Assembly: GCA_963677085.2 (NCBI GenBank)
Contig: CAXXFH010000003.1
Span: 1-64,000, forward strand
DNA from: G963677085 sp963677085
Lineage (GTDB): Bacteria > Planctomycetota > Planctomycetia > Pirellulales > Thermoguttaceae
Direction: 5' to 3'
DNA length: 64,000 bases
Positions 34,189 through 43,488 of the stretch are shown one piece after another. The notes under the pieces were generated by a model. That model had not been told where the DNA came from and did not search any database. It saw only the letters and a list, made by a program, of their open reading frames with translations. A program made the position numbers and the translations under genes. The stretch's first letter is position 1. Every line of letters begins with the position of its first letter.

Positions 34189-35466
34189 ATGCAGGCTCTA
34201 CCCGACGTTGTTATTACTGGTATTGGCATCGTCAGTCCAATTGGCATTGGTCGTGACGCGTTTTGGTCGTCGCTAATGGCCGGGCGGAGCGGCATCGACG
34301 AGATCCGCCATTTCGACAGTTCTCGGCTACCAGTCCGAATTGCCGCAGAAGTCGACGGTTTCGAGCCCACGAAGTATGTCGCCAAACGCAAACAACTGAA
34401 AATTATGTGTCGCGATGCGCAATTAGGCGTCGCGGCGGCCGCCTTGGCCTGTGAGAGCGCCGGCATTTCTGCCGGCGCGGTCGATCCCGAACGGTTTGGC
34501 GTCGTCCTGGGTGCGGACCGCATCTGTTCGGCACACGACGAGGCGGCTGACAGCTACCGGCCCTGCATACTCGATGGCGCGTTCGAGTATGACCTCTGGG
34601 CCACGCGGGGAATGGCTGGCACCTTCCCGCTAAGTTTTCTTCGGGTACTGCCCAACATGATTGCGTCGCATATTTCCATCGCCCATGACGCACGCGGTCC
34701 GAACAATACCATTCACCAGGCCGAGGTCTCGGGAATCTTGGCGATCGGCGAAGCCCTGCGGACAATTCAGCGCGGGGCGGCCGACGTGATGTTGGCCGGT
34801 GGTGCCAGTTCGCAGATGAAACCGTTCGATTGCGTACGGCGCTGTTGCATGGGGATTCTCAGCTCTCGGCAGGACGACCCGGCGGCAGCGGCACGTCCCT
34901 TCGATGCAGATCGAGACGGGCAAGTTTGGGGAGAAGGCGCCGCGACCTTTGTTTTGGAAAACCGTCGGCACGCTGAAGCTCGCGGGGCTGAAATCCTTGG
35001 CCGGATTCTGAGCGTCGCTTCTACCTGCGCACCGCCGAAATCTCCGAAGACGTCGGAGGGACCACGCCGGGCACTGCAACGAGCAATCGAGAATGCGGTC
35101 GGGCGCGCAGACCTCAACGGTCGGGGCCTCAGCCATGTCAACGCACATGGCCTAAGCGCCGTAACAGAAGATCGTCTTGAAGCCCAGGTTTTACGCCACA
35201 CGGTACCCGATGTACCGGTATTCGCTCCGAAGAGCTACTTCGGCAACCTAGGAGCAGCGGCCGGCGCCGTGGAAGCCGCCGCAAGCGTGCTTGCTTTGCA
35301 GCAGCGGGTAATACCACCCACGCTCAACTACGACCGGCCCGATCCGGCGTGTCCGCTTCAAATGGTCCGCCGCGAGCCGACTTCGACGAATGCGTCACGC
35401 GCGTTGCTGTTGAACTGGACCTCGGTGGGACAGGCCGCCACGGCGGTAATCGCCGGACCAAACTGA
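34189..35466 (+). CDS. Beta-ketoacyl synthase homologue lacking catalytic Cys and one His (chain-length-factor-like)
   Basis: This 425-residue protein has the FabF/KAS II thiolase fold: start VVITGIGIVSPIGIGRDAFW, then the nucleophile-elbow region, EGAATFVLE, VNAHG and PKSYFGNLGAAAGA. Aligned to FabF, the catalytic Cys of TACATG is Glu179 (QAEVSG). The second active His, normally in KS-x-x-G-H, is Asn353 (SYFGN). His320 (NAHG) and Lys348 (PKS) remain. It therefore should not condense acyl chains itself. Replacement of the Cys is the hallmark of chain-length factors (KS-beta), though those usually have Gln. No acyl carrier protein, partner ketosynthase or reductase lies nearby. Its 3' end overlaps the convergent next gene by 109 bases. 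Confidence 0.85.
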   Translation: MQALPDVVITGIGIVSPIGIGRDAFWSSLMAGRSGIDEIRHFDSSRLPVRIAAEVDGFEPTKYVAKRKQLKIMCRDAQLGVAAAALACESAGISAGAVDPERFGVVLGADRICSAHDEAADSYRPCILDGAFEYDLWATRGMAGTFPLSFLRVLPNMIASHISIAHDARGPNNTIHQAEVSGILAIGEALRTIQRGAADVMLAGGASSQMKPFDCVRRCCMGILSSRQDDPAAAARPFDADRDGQVWGEGAATFVLENRRHAEARGAEILGRILSVASTCAPPKSPKTSEGPRRALQRAIENAVGRADLNGRGLSHVNAHGLSAVTEDRLEAQVLRHTVPDVPVFAPKSYFGNLGAAAGAVEAAASVLALQQRVIPPTLNYDRPDPACPLQMVRREPTSTNASRALLLNWTSVGQAATAVIAGPN

Positions 35467-36119
35467 GCGTACGGCGTTGTTACAGCAGGACGTTGCACCG
35501 CTTCGGCCTTGATCTGGAAATCGTACGTCTTCAGCTCCATCATCAGGCAGTAAACCGCAATCACGATGGCCAACAAGGCAACCCCGAGCATTACCGTGTA
35601 AGGATCGCTCTGGGTAATCGACGCGAGCAGGCCAGGGCCTTCCTTTTTCTTGCGTTTCTTCTTGGTCTTCTTGCCTTTTGCCGCGACCTCGGTTTCCGCT
35701 TCGTCGCCCATTTCTGTGGCTTCACCGGCCTCGGCAAACGCAAGACCGGAAGCACCAGCCGCCATGTCATCCATGGCAGCGAATTCCGGCGTCTCGTCGC
35801 CTTCGGCCTCGAACGCCTCGTCGATAGGCAGGGCTTCTTCCGCGGGCTCGACGCCTTCCACGAGCCCCGCATCCTCCAACGGCTCCACCTCGGCCGCCAA
35901 ACCGTCACCACCGTCGGGGACGAATTCTTCGGCAGGTAACGCTCCCTCAGGTTCGGCCATGAATTCTTCGGCGGGCACTTCGCCCTCGAACCCCAACATA
36001 TCGCCATCGTCCGGTAGATCCGCGAGCGGCTCCAAAGGCTCCGGTTCGAGATTCCCTTCCTCGTCGGAGAAACTCAGCGGTTCGAATTCGGGGTTCTTAT
36101 CGTCGTCGACGTTAGACAC
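35358..36119 (-). CDS. Acidic single-pass membrane protein of unknown function
   Basis: This 253-residue protein has a very acidic, Glu/Pro/Ala-rich first 145 residues, then a Lys cluster (KGKKTKKKRKKK), one membrane helix (about 171-193, VMLGVALLAIVIAVYC) and a short C-terminal segment. The basic stretch next to the helix suggests a cytoplasmic acidic arm. The GTG at 36119 has GAGG 7 bases upstream. The last 109 bases are antisense to the end of the ketosynthase-like gene, so the two ends constrain each other. I do not recognise a family. Confidence 0.7.
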   Translation of the reverse strand: MSNVDDDKNPEFEPLSFSDEEGNLEPEPLEPLADLPDDGDMLGFEGEVPAEEFMAEPEGALPAEEFVPDGGDGLAAEVEPLEDAGLVEGVEPAEEALPIDEAFEAEGDETPEFAAMDDMAAGASGLAFAEAGEATEMGDEAETEVAAKGKKTKKKRKKKEGPGLLASITQSDPYTVMLGVALLAIVIAVYCLMMELKTYDFQIKAEAVQRPAVTTPYAQFGPAITAVAACPTEVQFNSNARDAFVEVGSRRTI

Positions 36120-36538
36120 GGCAATTCCTCTACGTTACAAACCTGAAAGATCGTCAACTTTTTGTCAAAGTTCAGCGACCATCGGGAGCGGGTTCCTGAT
36201 GAGGGCGTGGTAGTACCGGTTTGGTTGACGTCTGCCGTCTCGCACGTTTTGCGTTTGGCAATCGTTCACCGGTGTGTGGGCAAGGGCCCGATCAAAGCTG
36301 CACAGCGAGCGGCATACGGAGCCCAATGCACTCCGCCGTCTTCCAGCTCTCCCAATCCATTATACTTGCCACATAAGGTCTTTCCACGGCGTTTTTTCGC
36401 ACCACACCACCCACGCGAGTGGCTCGTAGGCGGAAAAACCTTGACTTTCGTGCCGCCTGCTCCAATCAAAGGGGGCAGAAGTCCGGCGGGGTGGCGCCCC
36501 CGCTGCTTCGAGCGGGACAAGAAAGAAGGCCACTCGGG
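36120..36538. other. Intergenic region
   Basis: No gene is supported. It holds the upstream region of the acidic membrane protein and the downstream region of the PilZ protein gene. I could not pick a convincing promoter or terminator. Confidence 0.4.
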
Positions 36539-37960
36539 TCAAAGGTCTGCCCGATGTACGTAGTTGCAGCCGACCTGAAACAAACGCTCGCCATCGCGAT
36601 CGACCCGAGTAACGTAGGCCACTTGGGCTGTCATGTAGGTGACCTTCGGCGGCACCCCGAGAGCCACTACCAGCGTTTCCGACGTTGGTGGCACCGAATC
36701 CAGATAGGAAAACCCGCCGGCCGAAATGTCGTTGCATTTGACCTCACGGAAGTCGTCGATGGCGGGCTGCACGTCGCCGATCACCGGAGCAACTCGTTGG
36801 CGATAAGGGTAGGAGCGGCGCGGTCGTTGACGTCGGTCGGCGTTGAGAGGTTTCGGCATGGGGCTGAATGCGTTGGGCAAAGACTCCTCGGACGCCGGGG
36901 CCTTTTTTTCTTCAATCAACGACGAAAGGCTTCCCTGCATCTTCAGCGCCACCTGTTCGGCCTTTTCGGCACGCTGTTCGGCATCGCGCTGTTGGGTAAT
37001 GTCGACACCGGTGGCCACAATCTGCCGCAGGCTGTCGTCGCCGCCATTGATGGCCCGATACGACCAGGCGATGCGTCGGCGTTTTCCGTGTTTCGTCAGC
37101 AAATAACACTCGTAACCATCGGCATAACCGTGTTTTTCGAGTTGCTCAGAAAGGCGGCGAAACACACCAATCTCTTCCGGCACTGGAAAGACATTCCAGA
37201 TACAGCGATCGCCAATCTCGTCGATGACGAATCCGGTAATTCGCTCACACGCGGCGTTGATCCGATGGATTTGCCACTGGGGATTCAATAGCACGACAAT
37301 CGCATCGACCGTTTCCAACACACCGGCAGCCAAGCGGCGTTCATGCTCCAAGGCTTTTTCCGCTTCGTTGCGAGCAATTGTCGCCGAAACGAGATGGGCC
37401 ACGGTCTCGGCGAAAAGAATATCCTCTTGCCTGAAGTGTTTGTGCTGCCAACTGTAGGCTGCCAGCGATCCAAACGACCGATCCTGCACCTTCAGTGGCA
37501 CAGCCAACGCGCTACGAAACTTGTGTCGCCGGAGAAAACGATCGGACAGGGGGGCCTGTTCATCAAGATTTTCGATCGCTACAGGATGGGCCACTTGAAG
37601 AACATGATCGGCAAGCGAATCTTCACCGGCCCGATCGAACACGTGTGTTTCCGTGACCACGTCATCTTCATCGTCGACATTGGCAAAGGTCAATCGAAAC
37701 TCCATACGGAGACCTTTGCCGATCACCGTCGCCGCACCGCTTGCCTCGGCACCGAACATCTCGGCCAACAATGCGGCAGCGTCTTGAATGAGTATCGCGG
37801 TATCGGGTGGAGCAATCGCCCGACGCCCCATGGCAACGAGAGCTTCCTGGCGTTTCATCGCATTGCGATCAGATTCACCCTCGGCACCCGTCGTCAGGCA
37901 ATCGGAGGCCAACAGCGAATCGTTGGACAGTGGGTAGGGGTCGTTGGTGAGGGTTTCCAT
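36539..37960 (-). CDS. GAF-PAS-PilZ sensory protein (c-di-GMP effector candidate)
   Basis: This 473-residue soluble signalling protein has no output kinase. A GAF-like domain spans about 50-205 (SALAVPLKVQDRSFGSLAAYS). A PAS domain spans about 215-335 (IVVLLNPQWQIHRINAACER, then a PAC-like YRAINGGDDSLRQIVATGVDIT). A PilZ-like domain spans about 375-470, with Arg-rich RRQRPRRSYPYRQR and DISAGGF, the two parts of the RxxxR and D/NxSxxG c-di-GMP signature. A short coiled segment joins PAS and PilZ. The upstream gene on the same strand encodes a degenerate GGDEF protein, so the pair probably senses rather than makes c-di-GMP. The start at 37960 has only a weak ribosome site. Confidence 0.82.
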   Translation of the reverse strand: METLTNDPYPLSNDSLLASDCLTTGAEGESDRNAMKRQEALVAMGRRAIAPPDTAILIQDAAALLAEMFGAEASGAATVIGKGLRMEFRLTFANVDDEDDVVTETHVFDRAGEDSLADHVLQVAHPVAIENLDEQAPLSDRFLRRHKFRSALAVPLKVQDRSFGSLAAYSWQHKHFRQEDILFAETVAHLVSATIARNEAEKALEHERRLAAGVLETVDAIVVLLNPQWQIHRINAACERITGFVIDEIGDRCIWNVFPVPEEIGVFRRLSEQLEKHGYADGYECYLLTKHGKRRRIAWSYRAINGGDDSLRQIVATGVDITQQRDAEQRAEKAEQVALKMQGSLSSLIEEKKAPASEESLPNAFSPMPKPLNADRRQRPRRSYPYRQRVAPVIGDVQPAIDDFREVKCNDISAGGFSYLDSVPPTSETLVVALGVPPKVTYMTAQVAYVTRVDRDGERLFQVGCNYVHRADL

Positions 37961-38015
37961 GGGGCTCTACGGGTAATCGACCTTCGGTGCCGGGCAGGAG
38001 TGTAGGGGTGTTTTG

Positions 38016-38105
38016 TCGATCTATGCATTGAAAACGAGCCGTGGTGCAAACGGATATGCTGCCATCGCCGGCCTCCCGTTGGTCGGCCTGGCTCATTTGC
38101 AGTGC
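38016..38105. repeat. Diverged copy E of the ~105-bp repeat family
   Basis: TATGCATTGAAAACGA near 38032 and GGCCTCCCGTTGGTCGGCCT near 38070-38090 match the interior of better copies. The terminal inverted repeats are not preserved. It lies between the GGDEF-like and PilZ genes. Confidence 0.45.
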
Positions 38106-38131
38106 AGGACCAAGTATTGCCCGCCATTCGT

Positions 38132-39511
38132 CTATAACTCGATGCGGCGCTCTTCCAAGGTGAAATTTGGCGGTACGACGGGAGTTGGATATTCACCTTC
38201 GTAAACAAACGTTCTGTTCCGTCCGTAGCGTTTGGCTTCGCGAAGCGTCTGTTCGCTGCGGACGAAAAGTGTCGACGACGTATCGTCGCTCGTTCCGGCC
38301 ACTACCGCACAACTGACGGTGATCTGGATGTCGTTGTTCCTGTGGTTAAAATGCACCATTTCTAAAAGTTGCCGCAAACGCTCCATCACATTCGTGGCAG
38401 CGCGAACATCGACATCGGGAAACAGCACCTGGAAACGTTGGCCGGAAATCCGTCCCACTGCATAACCGTTACCGATTTCGGCGGCCAATAAATGCCCAAT
38501 TGCACGGAGAATATGATCGCCAACCTGTTGGCCATGTTCGGTATTCAATGTGGTGAAGTGATCGATGTCGAGCACACTGAGGCTCAACGGGCGTACCTTG
38601 TGCGGATCTTTCTGCCACCACTCGATCAACGCGGCTTCAAATCCTTCGCGCGAAAGCAATCGCGTAAGTTCGTCCCGAGCCGGCTTCTGGTTCGGATCGG
38701 CCAGCCTGCCCTCAGCTCGGGCTACCGTGACCATGGTGGCATCGAGCGCATCGCGTACTTGGTGGTTGGCATCGAGTAGTTTGTTTGTCTCGTCGACCAC
38801 CTTGCGGCATCCGGTCTCTAGATTGTTCTGATAATCGAATCCCTCGATGGTCTCCTTCGTACTGTCGATTTGCACATCTTGTCGGGCAAGGGCTGCCTGC
38901 AACTCGCCTTGAACATCGGCCAATTCAGGCGTTTCGCCATGGACTTCGTCAAACTTCTGACTCGCTCCTTCACGACCTTCAAGGTATTTCTCTGTTGCCG
39001 CCCGCAACGAAGTGAGACACGCCTCGATGACTTCCACATCGGGTGCTTCAAACTGGAGTCGCAACTGCTCGTCCAAACGTGTCAGTTCGCCATGATACGC
39101 CCTGACTTGATGGCGACAATCCTCGACGACTTTTTCCCCTGGAGTTGCCTCACGCGTCGTAGCAGAATCGGCAGGAGCTTCGGGACCCGAGTCAGAAACG
39201 GCGTCGCCTGCCGTTGCATCGAGTGCGGGGGACGGCTCCTCCTCCGTCCTTTTCGGTTCCTCGTGTGTTTCCGTATTTTCTTCCGAGTTGTCTGACGCTG
39301 ACGGCGATTCTATGGCCTCTTCCTCTGGTGGCGGGGGCGCGCTGTCCACGTTCCAGCCTTCGACTTCCTGTTCCGAGGGAAGCCCACCGGGCGCATAGAT
39401 CATGCGGTACCGTTGTCCGAGAACGACCGCCAGGCCAAAGCCGAACATTAAGTTCAGCACTGCGATTATGAAGATGAACCAGACCACAACTCGTCTCCGG
39501 TTTCCGGACAC
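38132..39511 (-). CDS. Membrane-anchored protein with degenerate GGDEF domain
   Basis: This 459-residue protein has an N-terminal membrane helix (about 9-31, VVWFIFIIAVLNLMFGFGLA), a Glu/Ser/Pro-rich acidic stretch, a long coiled-coil region, and a C-terminal GGDEF-type domain (about 275-440). Fold-level features are kept: LSVLDIDHFTTLNTEHGQQVGD, an HILRAIG helix and LREAKRYGRNRTF. The signature motif is SGQRF at about residue 356, so the metal/GTP-binding GG(D/E)EF is lost and diguanylate cyclase activity is unlikely. The start is GTG at 39511 without a clear ribosome site; an internal GTG is possible. It precedes the PilZ protein gene on the same strand. Confidence 0.8.
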   Translation of the reverse strand: MSGNRRRVVVWFIFIIAVLNLMFGFGLAVVLGQRYRMIYAPGGLPSEQEVEGWNVDSAPPPPEEEAIESPSASDNSEENTETHEEPKRTEEEPSPALDATAGDAVSDSGPEAPADSATTREATPGEKVVEDCRHQVRAYHGELTRLDEQLRLQFEAPDVEVIEACLTSLRAATEKYLEGREGASQKFDEVHGETPELADVQGELQAALARQDVQIDSTKETIEGFDYQNNLETGCRKVVDETNKLLDANHQVRDALDATMVTVARAEGRLADPNQKPARDELTRLLSREGFEAALIEWWQKDPHKVRPLSLSVLDIDHFTTLNTEHGQQVGDHILRAIGHLLAAEIGNGYAVGRISGQRFQVLFPDVDVRAATNVMERLRQLLEMVHFNHRNNDIQITVSCAVVAGTSDDTSSTLFVRSEQTLREAKRYGRNRTFVYEGEYPTPVVPPNFTLEERRIEL

Positions 39512-39853
39512 GACGGACGGAAGGTGCCAACCCTTACGTGCGACGGTCAGTCCCTCGTCGTCACCGCATTACGTTGGTAACACCCACCAAGAAAATGCAC
39601 AAAGCCATCGTCGTAAGCATTGGCTGGAATTGCTCGTGGCGATTCCCAACGCCCTTGCTACCTCAACTTTAGGTCAGTGCAGACCGACCGCCGCACGGCA
39701 ATGGCGGGTAAGACCGTAGTCGCCCGGGTGGGTTGTGGCGATTGCAGCGCGCATTGCGATCGCAACACATGCGACGGTGAACACAACGAATGCGAGGAAC
39801 TCTTGCCGCCGACGGACGTCAACATCCTATGGCAAAATCCGCGTGTTCCACAG
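39512..39853. other. Intergenic region
   Basis: No gene or clear terminator seen. Open frames here are antisense extensions of the neighbouring genes. Confidence 0.4.
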
Positions 39854-41776
39854 CTACCAGTTCAGTTCGGTAGCCTCTTCCCAGTGCTCGTAGAGGGTAG
39901 CCAAGGCGGCTTGTTGCTCGGAAATCTCGCAATTGATTTGCCGCACGAGATCGCCGTCGCGGTGGGTTTCACCCTGGATGAGTTTAGCCTGAAGGTCTTC
40001 TACACGTGTTTCGCGTTGGAAGATTTCGTCCTCCAGATCGGCAACTTTCCGGTACGGAAAACGCCGTTTTCGTTTGACCGGCTTATCGTCGTTCTTCGAC
40101 GCCTCCGGTTTGTTGTTGCCGGGGGGCGATGGCGCCGGTTTCGGCGACGCTGCCTTCGATGGGCCCGTGGGCACCGGACCCTGGGCCTTCCGTCGCTGGT
40201 AGCTTTCGTAGTTTCCCTCGGTTACCTGCACGTGGCCAGGCTCAACCACAAGCAAATGAGTCGCCACACGGTTTACAAAAAACCGATCGTGGCTCACAAA
40301 AAGCACCGTACCGACAAACCGATTCAATGCCTCTTCCAACGCATCGCGTGCCCAAAGGTCGAGATGGTTGGTTGGTTCGTCGAGCACAAGAAAATTCGCA
40401 TCGGCAGCCGCCAGCCGAGCAAGGGCGGCTCGGCAACGCTCACCGCCGCTGAGTCGCCCCACCGCCTGCAGTGCCGTAGCGCCGGTAACGCCAAATCGTG
40501 CTAACAGGTCACGACGCTGCTGCGTCAGGAATTCTTTGCCCTCGGGGTGAATCGCGTCGACCACCGCGGTATCGTCGTCCAGTTCGGCCAGGTGCTGATC
40601 AAAATAGCCAAGCTCGACACCCGTACCCAACGTGGCGCCGCCCGCGTCGGGTTTGAGCAAACCCAGCAGGCACTTCAACAACGTTGTCTTGCCGCAGCCG
40701 TTGGGGCCCAGCACGGCCCATCGTTCGCCTCGGGTGATTTGAAGATCGACGTCCGCAAACAACGGCTGTTCGTAGCTCTTGGCGAGCCTCTCGGCACGCA
40801 GCACGATGTCGCCGCTGCGCCGGGCCTCGGCGAATGCCATTGGTGGTGTCTCGATCTCCCGGGGCGGCTCGACTAGTTCGATCCGCTCCAGTTTCTTGCG
40901 GCGGTCTTCTGCCTGGGCGTGTTTTTGACCGTAATTGTGGCGTCGGATGAAATCCTTGGTCTTTTCGATCTCGATCTGCTGCTTCTCGTAGGTTCGTCGT
41001 TGAACCAGCAGACGTTCTTCCTTCTGTCGCCAGTAAGCCGAAAAATTGCCGGTGAAGGAATCGACGGTTCCGCGAAAAAGTTCCAGCGTGCGGTTCGTTA
41101 CCTTGTCGAGAAAACAGCGATCGTGACTAACAACGAGCAACGCCGCCGAACTCTCGACCAGAAAATTCTCGAGCCACTCAGTGGCCTCGATGTCTAAATG
41201 GTTCGACGGTTCATCCAGTAACATCACGTTGGGCTCGGCCAAGAGCAGCTTCGCAAGGATTACGCGGTTTTGCTCGCCCCCGCTTAGCGACACCACCGGC
41301 TGCGAGAACGCCGTTTCGGCAAAACCCAAGCCATCCAACACCCGTTTGATACGGTAATCGAGATTGTATGCGTCCTGGCGGTGTAGTTCTTGTTGCAGAT
41401 GATCGTAGCGGCTGGCGAGTCGTTGTTGTTCGGTCGTGTCGTCACTGGCGGCCATGGCTTCGGCCACGGCCACGGCTTCTTCCTCCAGGGCCTTCAATCC
41501 GGCCAGCGCACTGGCCGCTTCATCCCAAAGACTGCGGTTGGAGTCGAAGTTGGGTTGCTGTTCGAGATAGCCCAGATGCACCGAAAGGTGCGAGCGGCAC
41601 GTGCCCGCGTCGGCTTCGACCTGCTTGGCCAAGATGCGCATCAATGTGGTCTTGCCACTGCCGTTGGGTCCCACTAGTGCGATTCTTTCGCCCGGGCGGA
41701 CCTGAAACGTCACCCCGTCGAGCACCGGTTCCGGCCCGAAGTGCTTGCGAATTCCTTCAACGTCGAGCAGAATCAT
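39854..41776 (-). CDS. ABC-F family ATPase (ribosome-associated type)
   Basis: This soluble protein of 640 residues has two ABC domains and no membrane segment, as in the ABC-F family, whose members act on ribosomes. The first domain has Walker A GPNGSGKTT (36-44), signature LSGGEQNRV and Walker B VMLLDEPSNHLD. The second has GPNGCGKTT, LSGGERCRA and FLVLDEPTNHLD. The interdomain linker (ERLLVQRRTYEKQQIEIEKT) is the typical charged coiled coil. After residue 535 there is a Pro/Lys-rich spacer and a C-terminal coiled coil (about 570-640), as in Uup/YdiF types. Whether it is a translation factor or a resistance protein cannot be told from sequence. Confidence 0.93.
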   Translation of the reverse strand: MILLDVEGIRKHFGPEPVLDGVTFQVRPGERIALVGPNGSGKTTLMRILAKQVEADAGTCRSHLSVHLGYLEQQPNFDSNRSLWDEAASALAGLKALEEEAVAVAEAMAASDDTTEQQRLASRYDHLQQELHRQDAYNLDYRIKRVLDGLGFAETAFSQPVVSLSGGEQNRVILAKLLLAEPNVMLLDEPSNHLDIEATEWLENFLVESSAALLVVSHDRCFLDKVTNRTLELFRGTVDSFTGNFSAYWRQKEERLLVQRRTYEKQQIEIEKTKDFIRRHNYGQKHAQAEDRRKKLERIELVEPPREIETPPMAFAEARRSGDIVLRAERLAKSYEQPLFADVDLQITRGERWAVLGPNGCGKTTLLKCLLGLLKPDAGGATLGTGVELGYFDQHLAELDDDTAVVDAIHPEGKEFLTQQRRDLLARFGVTGATALQAVGRLSGGERCRAALARLAAADANFLVLDEPTNHLDLWARDALEEALNRFVGTVLFVSHDRFFVNRVATHLLVVEPGHVQVTEGNYESYQRRKAQGPVPTGPSKAASPKPAPSPPGNNKPEASKNDDKPVKRKRRFPYRKVADLEDEIFQRETRVEDLQAKLIQGETHRDGDLVRQINCEISEQQAALATLYEHWEEATELNW

Positions 41777-41797
41777 CGTTAGCGTTGTGATAGAGAC

Positions 41798-41901
41798 TTA
41801 TTGATGTTTGCATTGAAAATGATCGCTTGAGAAAACCGAATACCTGGAAATCCAGGGTCCCGTTGGCCGCCTTCGGCTCATTAGCCATGCAAGCGCCAAT
41901 A
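41798..41901 (+). repeat. Copy B of the ~105-bp repeat with terminal inverted repeats
   Basis: It begins TTATTGATGTTTGCATTGAAAA and ends GCAAGCGCCAATA, an imperfect inverted repeat. The interior GGTCCCGTTGGCCGCCTTC and GGCTCATTAGC match other copies. It sits between divergent ABC-F and AraC-type genes. Confidence 0.75.
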
Positions 41902-42053
41902 GGCGGACAACGAAATACCAACCGGCCGTTACGGTGCTTGCGTATACGAACCCCTCATGATACCGCGCCGGAGCGGAAGAGGGGAGGGCAGATCGGCCTG
42001 CGACAATTTCCGAATTTCCGCGTTGCCAAAACATTTCCCCAAGGAACATATCC

Positions 42054-43211
42054 ATGCCCAAGCTGCGTCAAGTTGCCTTACTGATTGAGACATCGCGGGC
42101 CTACGGGCGCAGTTTGCTGCGGGGAGTGTCGCGTTACAACCGGGAACAGGGCCGGTGGTCCGTCTACTTCCGTCCCCATGGCCTGGGCGATCCCCCACCG
42201 CCGTGGCTCCGCCGCTGGAAAGGCGACGGTATCCTCGCTCGCATCGGCGACCGGCGTGTGGCCGACGCGGTGCTTGACGCGGGCGTTGCGGTTGTCGAGT
42301 TGCGCGGGGTTCTCTCCGATCTGCCCGTGCCGTTTATCGGCGTCGACAACCAAATGGTCGCTCAATTGGCGTTCGACCACCTCCGCGACCGAGGGTTTCG
42401 GCACTTCGCCTTCTGCAGCATGCCGCGAGGCGATTATCCTATCATGGACGAGCGATGCGACAACTTTCGCGCACTGGTTCAGTCGCAGGGATTTTTCTTC
42501 AGCCAGTTCAAACACCCGGCCGGTCACCGGCGTCTCTCGTGGCAGCAGGAGCAAAGCCAAATCGCTCGGTGGATTGCGAAACTCCCCAAGCCGGTCGGCG
42601 TGGCCGCGTGTAACGACGACTACGGATTGCAGGTGCTCGACGCTTGCCGTCGCGCCGAGGTGCTTGTGCCGGACGAAGTGGCTGTAATCGCGGTGGACAA
42701 CGACGATTACCTGTGCGGACTGGCGATTCCACCGCTTACAAGTATCGACGTAATTCCCGAGCGAATCGGCTACGAGGCGGCAGCGCTGTTGGATCGTATG
42801 ATGGACGGCGAGAGCGTATCGCTCGATCCGATACTCATGCCGCCTCGTGGCGTGGTCACTCGGCAGTCGACGGATGTGCTGGCTACCGACGACGAGGCAG
42901 TCGCTCGCGCCGTTCACTACATTCGGCAACACGCTTGCGATCGTATCGGCGTGGCCGATGTCGTCCGGCAGGTACGTCTCTCTCGCACGGCCCTGGAACC
43001 GCGGGTGAAGGCTGTTGTCGGTCGTTCGATCTACCAGGAGATCCAACGCGTGCAAATCGAACAGGTGAGGGAACTGCTCGCTGAGACCGAGTTGCCTATC
43101 AAGCAGGTGGCTGTCCGTTGTGGGTTCAGTTACGTGCAGTACATGACTCGGGCGTTCCGGGAAGCCACTGGCCAAACGCCGGCCCAGTACCGAAAGAACG
43201 TGACCAAATAG
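42054..43211 (+). CDS. XylR-type AraC-family transcriptional regulator
   Basis: This 385-residue regulator combines a periplasmic-binding-protein-like ligand domain (about 5-275) with a C-terminal AraC-type double helix-turn-helix (about 285-385). The start VALLIETSRAYGRSLLRGV is characteristic of the XylR group, which senses sugars in the cytoplasm. The sensor keeps GVAACNDDYGLQVL and VAVIAVDNDD. The DNA-binding half has VRLSRTALEPRVKAVVG and VAVRCGFSYVQYMTRAFREATGQTPAQYR. The ATG at 42054 has AAGGAA upstream. No sugar operon is adjacent, so the target genes are unknown. Confidence 0.95.
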   Translation: MPKLRQVALLIETSRAYGRSLLRGVSRYNREQGRWSVYFRPHGLGDPPPPWLRRWKGDGILARIGDRRVADAVLDAGVAVVELRGVLSDLPVPFIGVDNQMVAQLAFDHLRDRGFRHFAFCSMPRGDYPIMDERCDNFRALVQSQGFFFSQFKHPAGHRRLSWQQEQSQIARWIAKLPKPVGVAACNDDYGLQVLDACRRAEVLVPDEVAVIAVDNDDYLCGLAIPPLTSIDVIPERIGYEAAALLDRMMDGESVSLDPILMPPRGVVTRQSTDVLATDDEAVARAVHYIRQHACDRIGVADVVRQVRLSRTALEPRVKAVVGRSIYQEIQRVQIEQVRELLAETELPIKQVAVRCGFSYVQYMTRAFREATGQTPAQYRKNVTK

Positions 43212-43236
43212 GCCGATGTCGGTTCTTTGGGGCTAT

Positions 43237-43286
43237 GTGCAAAAAAGAAGGCGTCGCCGGAGGTGAGCAGATACCCCGGCGACGCC
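43237..43286 (-). terminator. Strong rho-independent terminator of the BBP2 porin gene
   Basis: GGCGTCGCCGG (43250-43260) pairs perfectly over 11 bp with CCGGCGACGCC (43276-43286). On the minus strand the stem is followed by TTCTTTTTTG. It lies about 200 bases past the porin stop and just after the convergent regulator gene. Confidence 0.8.
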
Positions 43287-43352
43287 AAGTGGGTGGAGGA
43301 TCCCACGGTTGGAGTTCGCGTATTTGGCTGGGAAGGGTTGAGGAAGCTATCT

Positions 43353-43416
43353 GCTGGCCGCTTCAGCGGCCAGCCCTTCCCTTGGTCCCTAGCCTCGGCC
43401 TCTAGTTTCTAGAGGC
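43353..43416. other. Two perfect hairpins between convergent genes
   Basis: GCTGGCCGC (43353-43361) pairs with GCGGCCAGC (43366-43374) around a TTCA loop. GCCTCTAG (43398-43405) pairs with CTAGAGGC (43409-43416) around TTT. Neither has a T-tract, so processing or stability elements are more likely than intrinsic termination. Confidence 0.55.
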
Positions 43417-43488
43417 GGTTTCAAAACCTGGTTTCGGCTTTATAAACCTGCCGAACGAATGTCCCTATCGATAGTTTTAAAACGGCTT

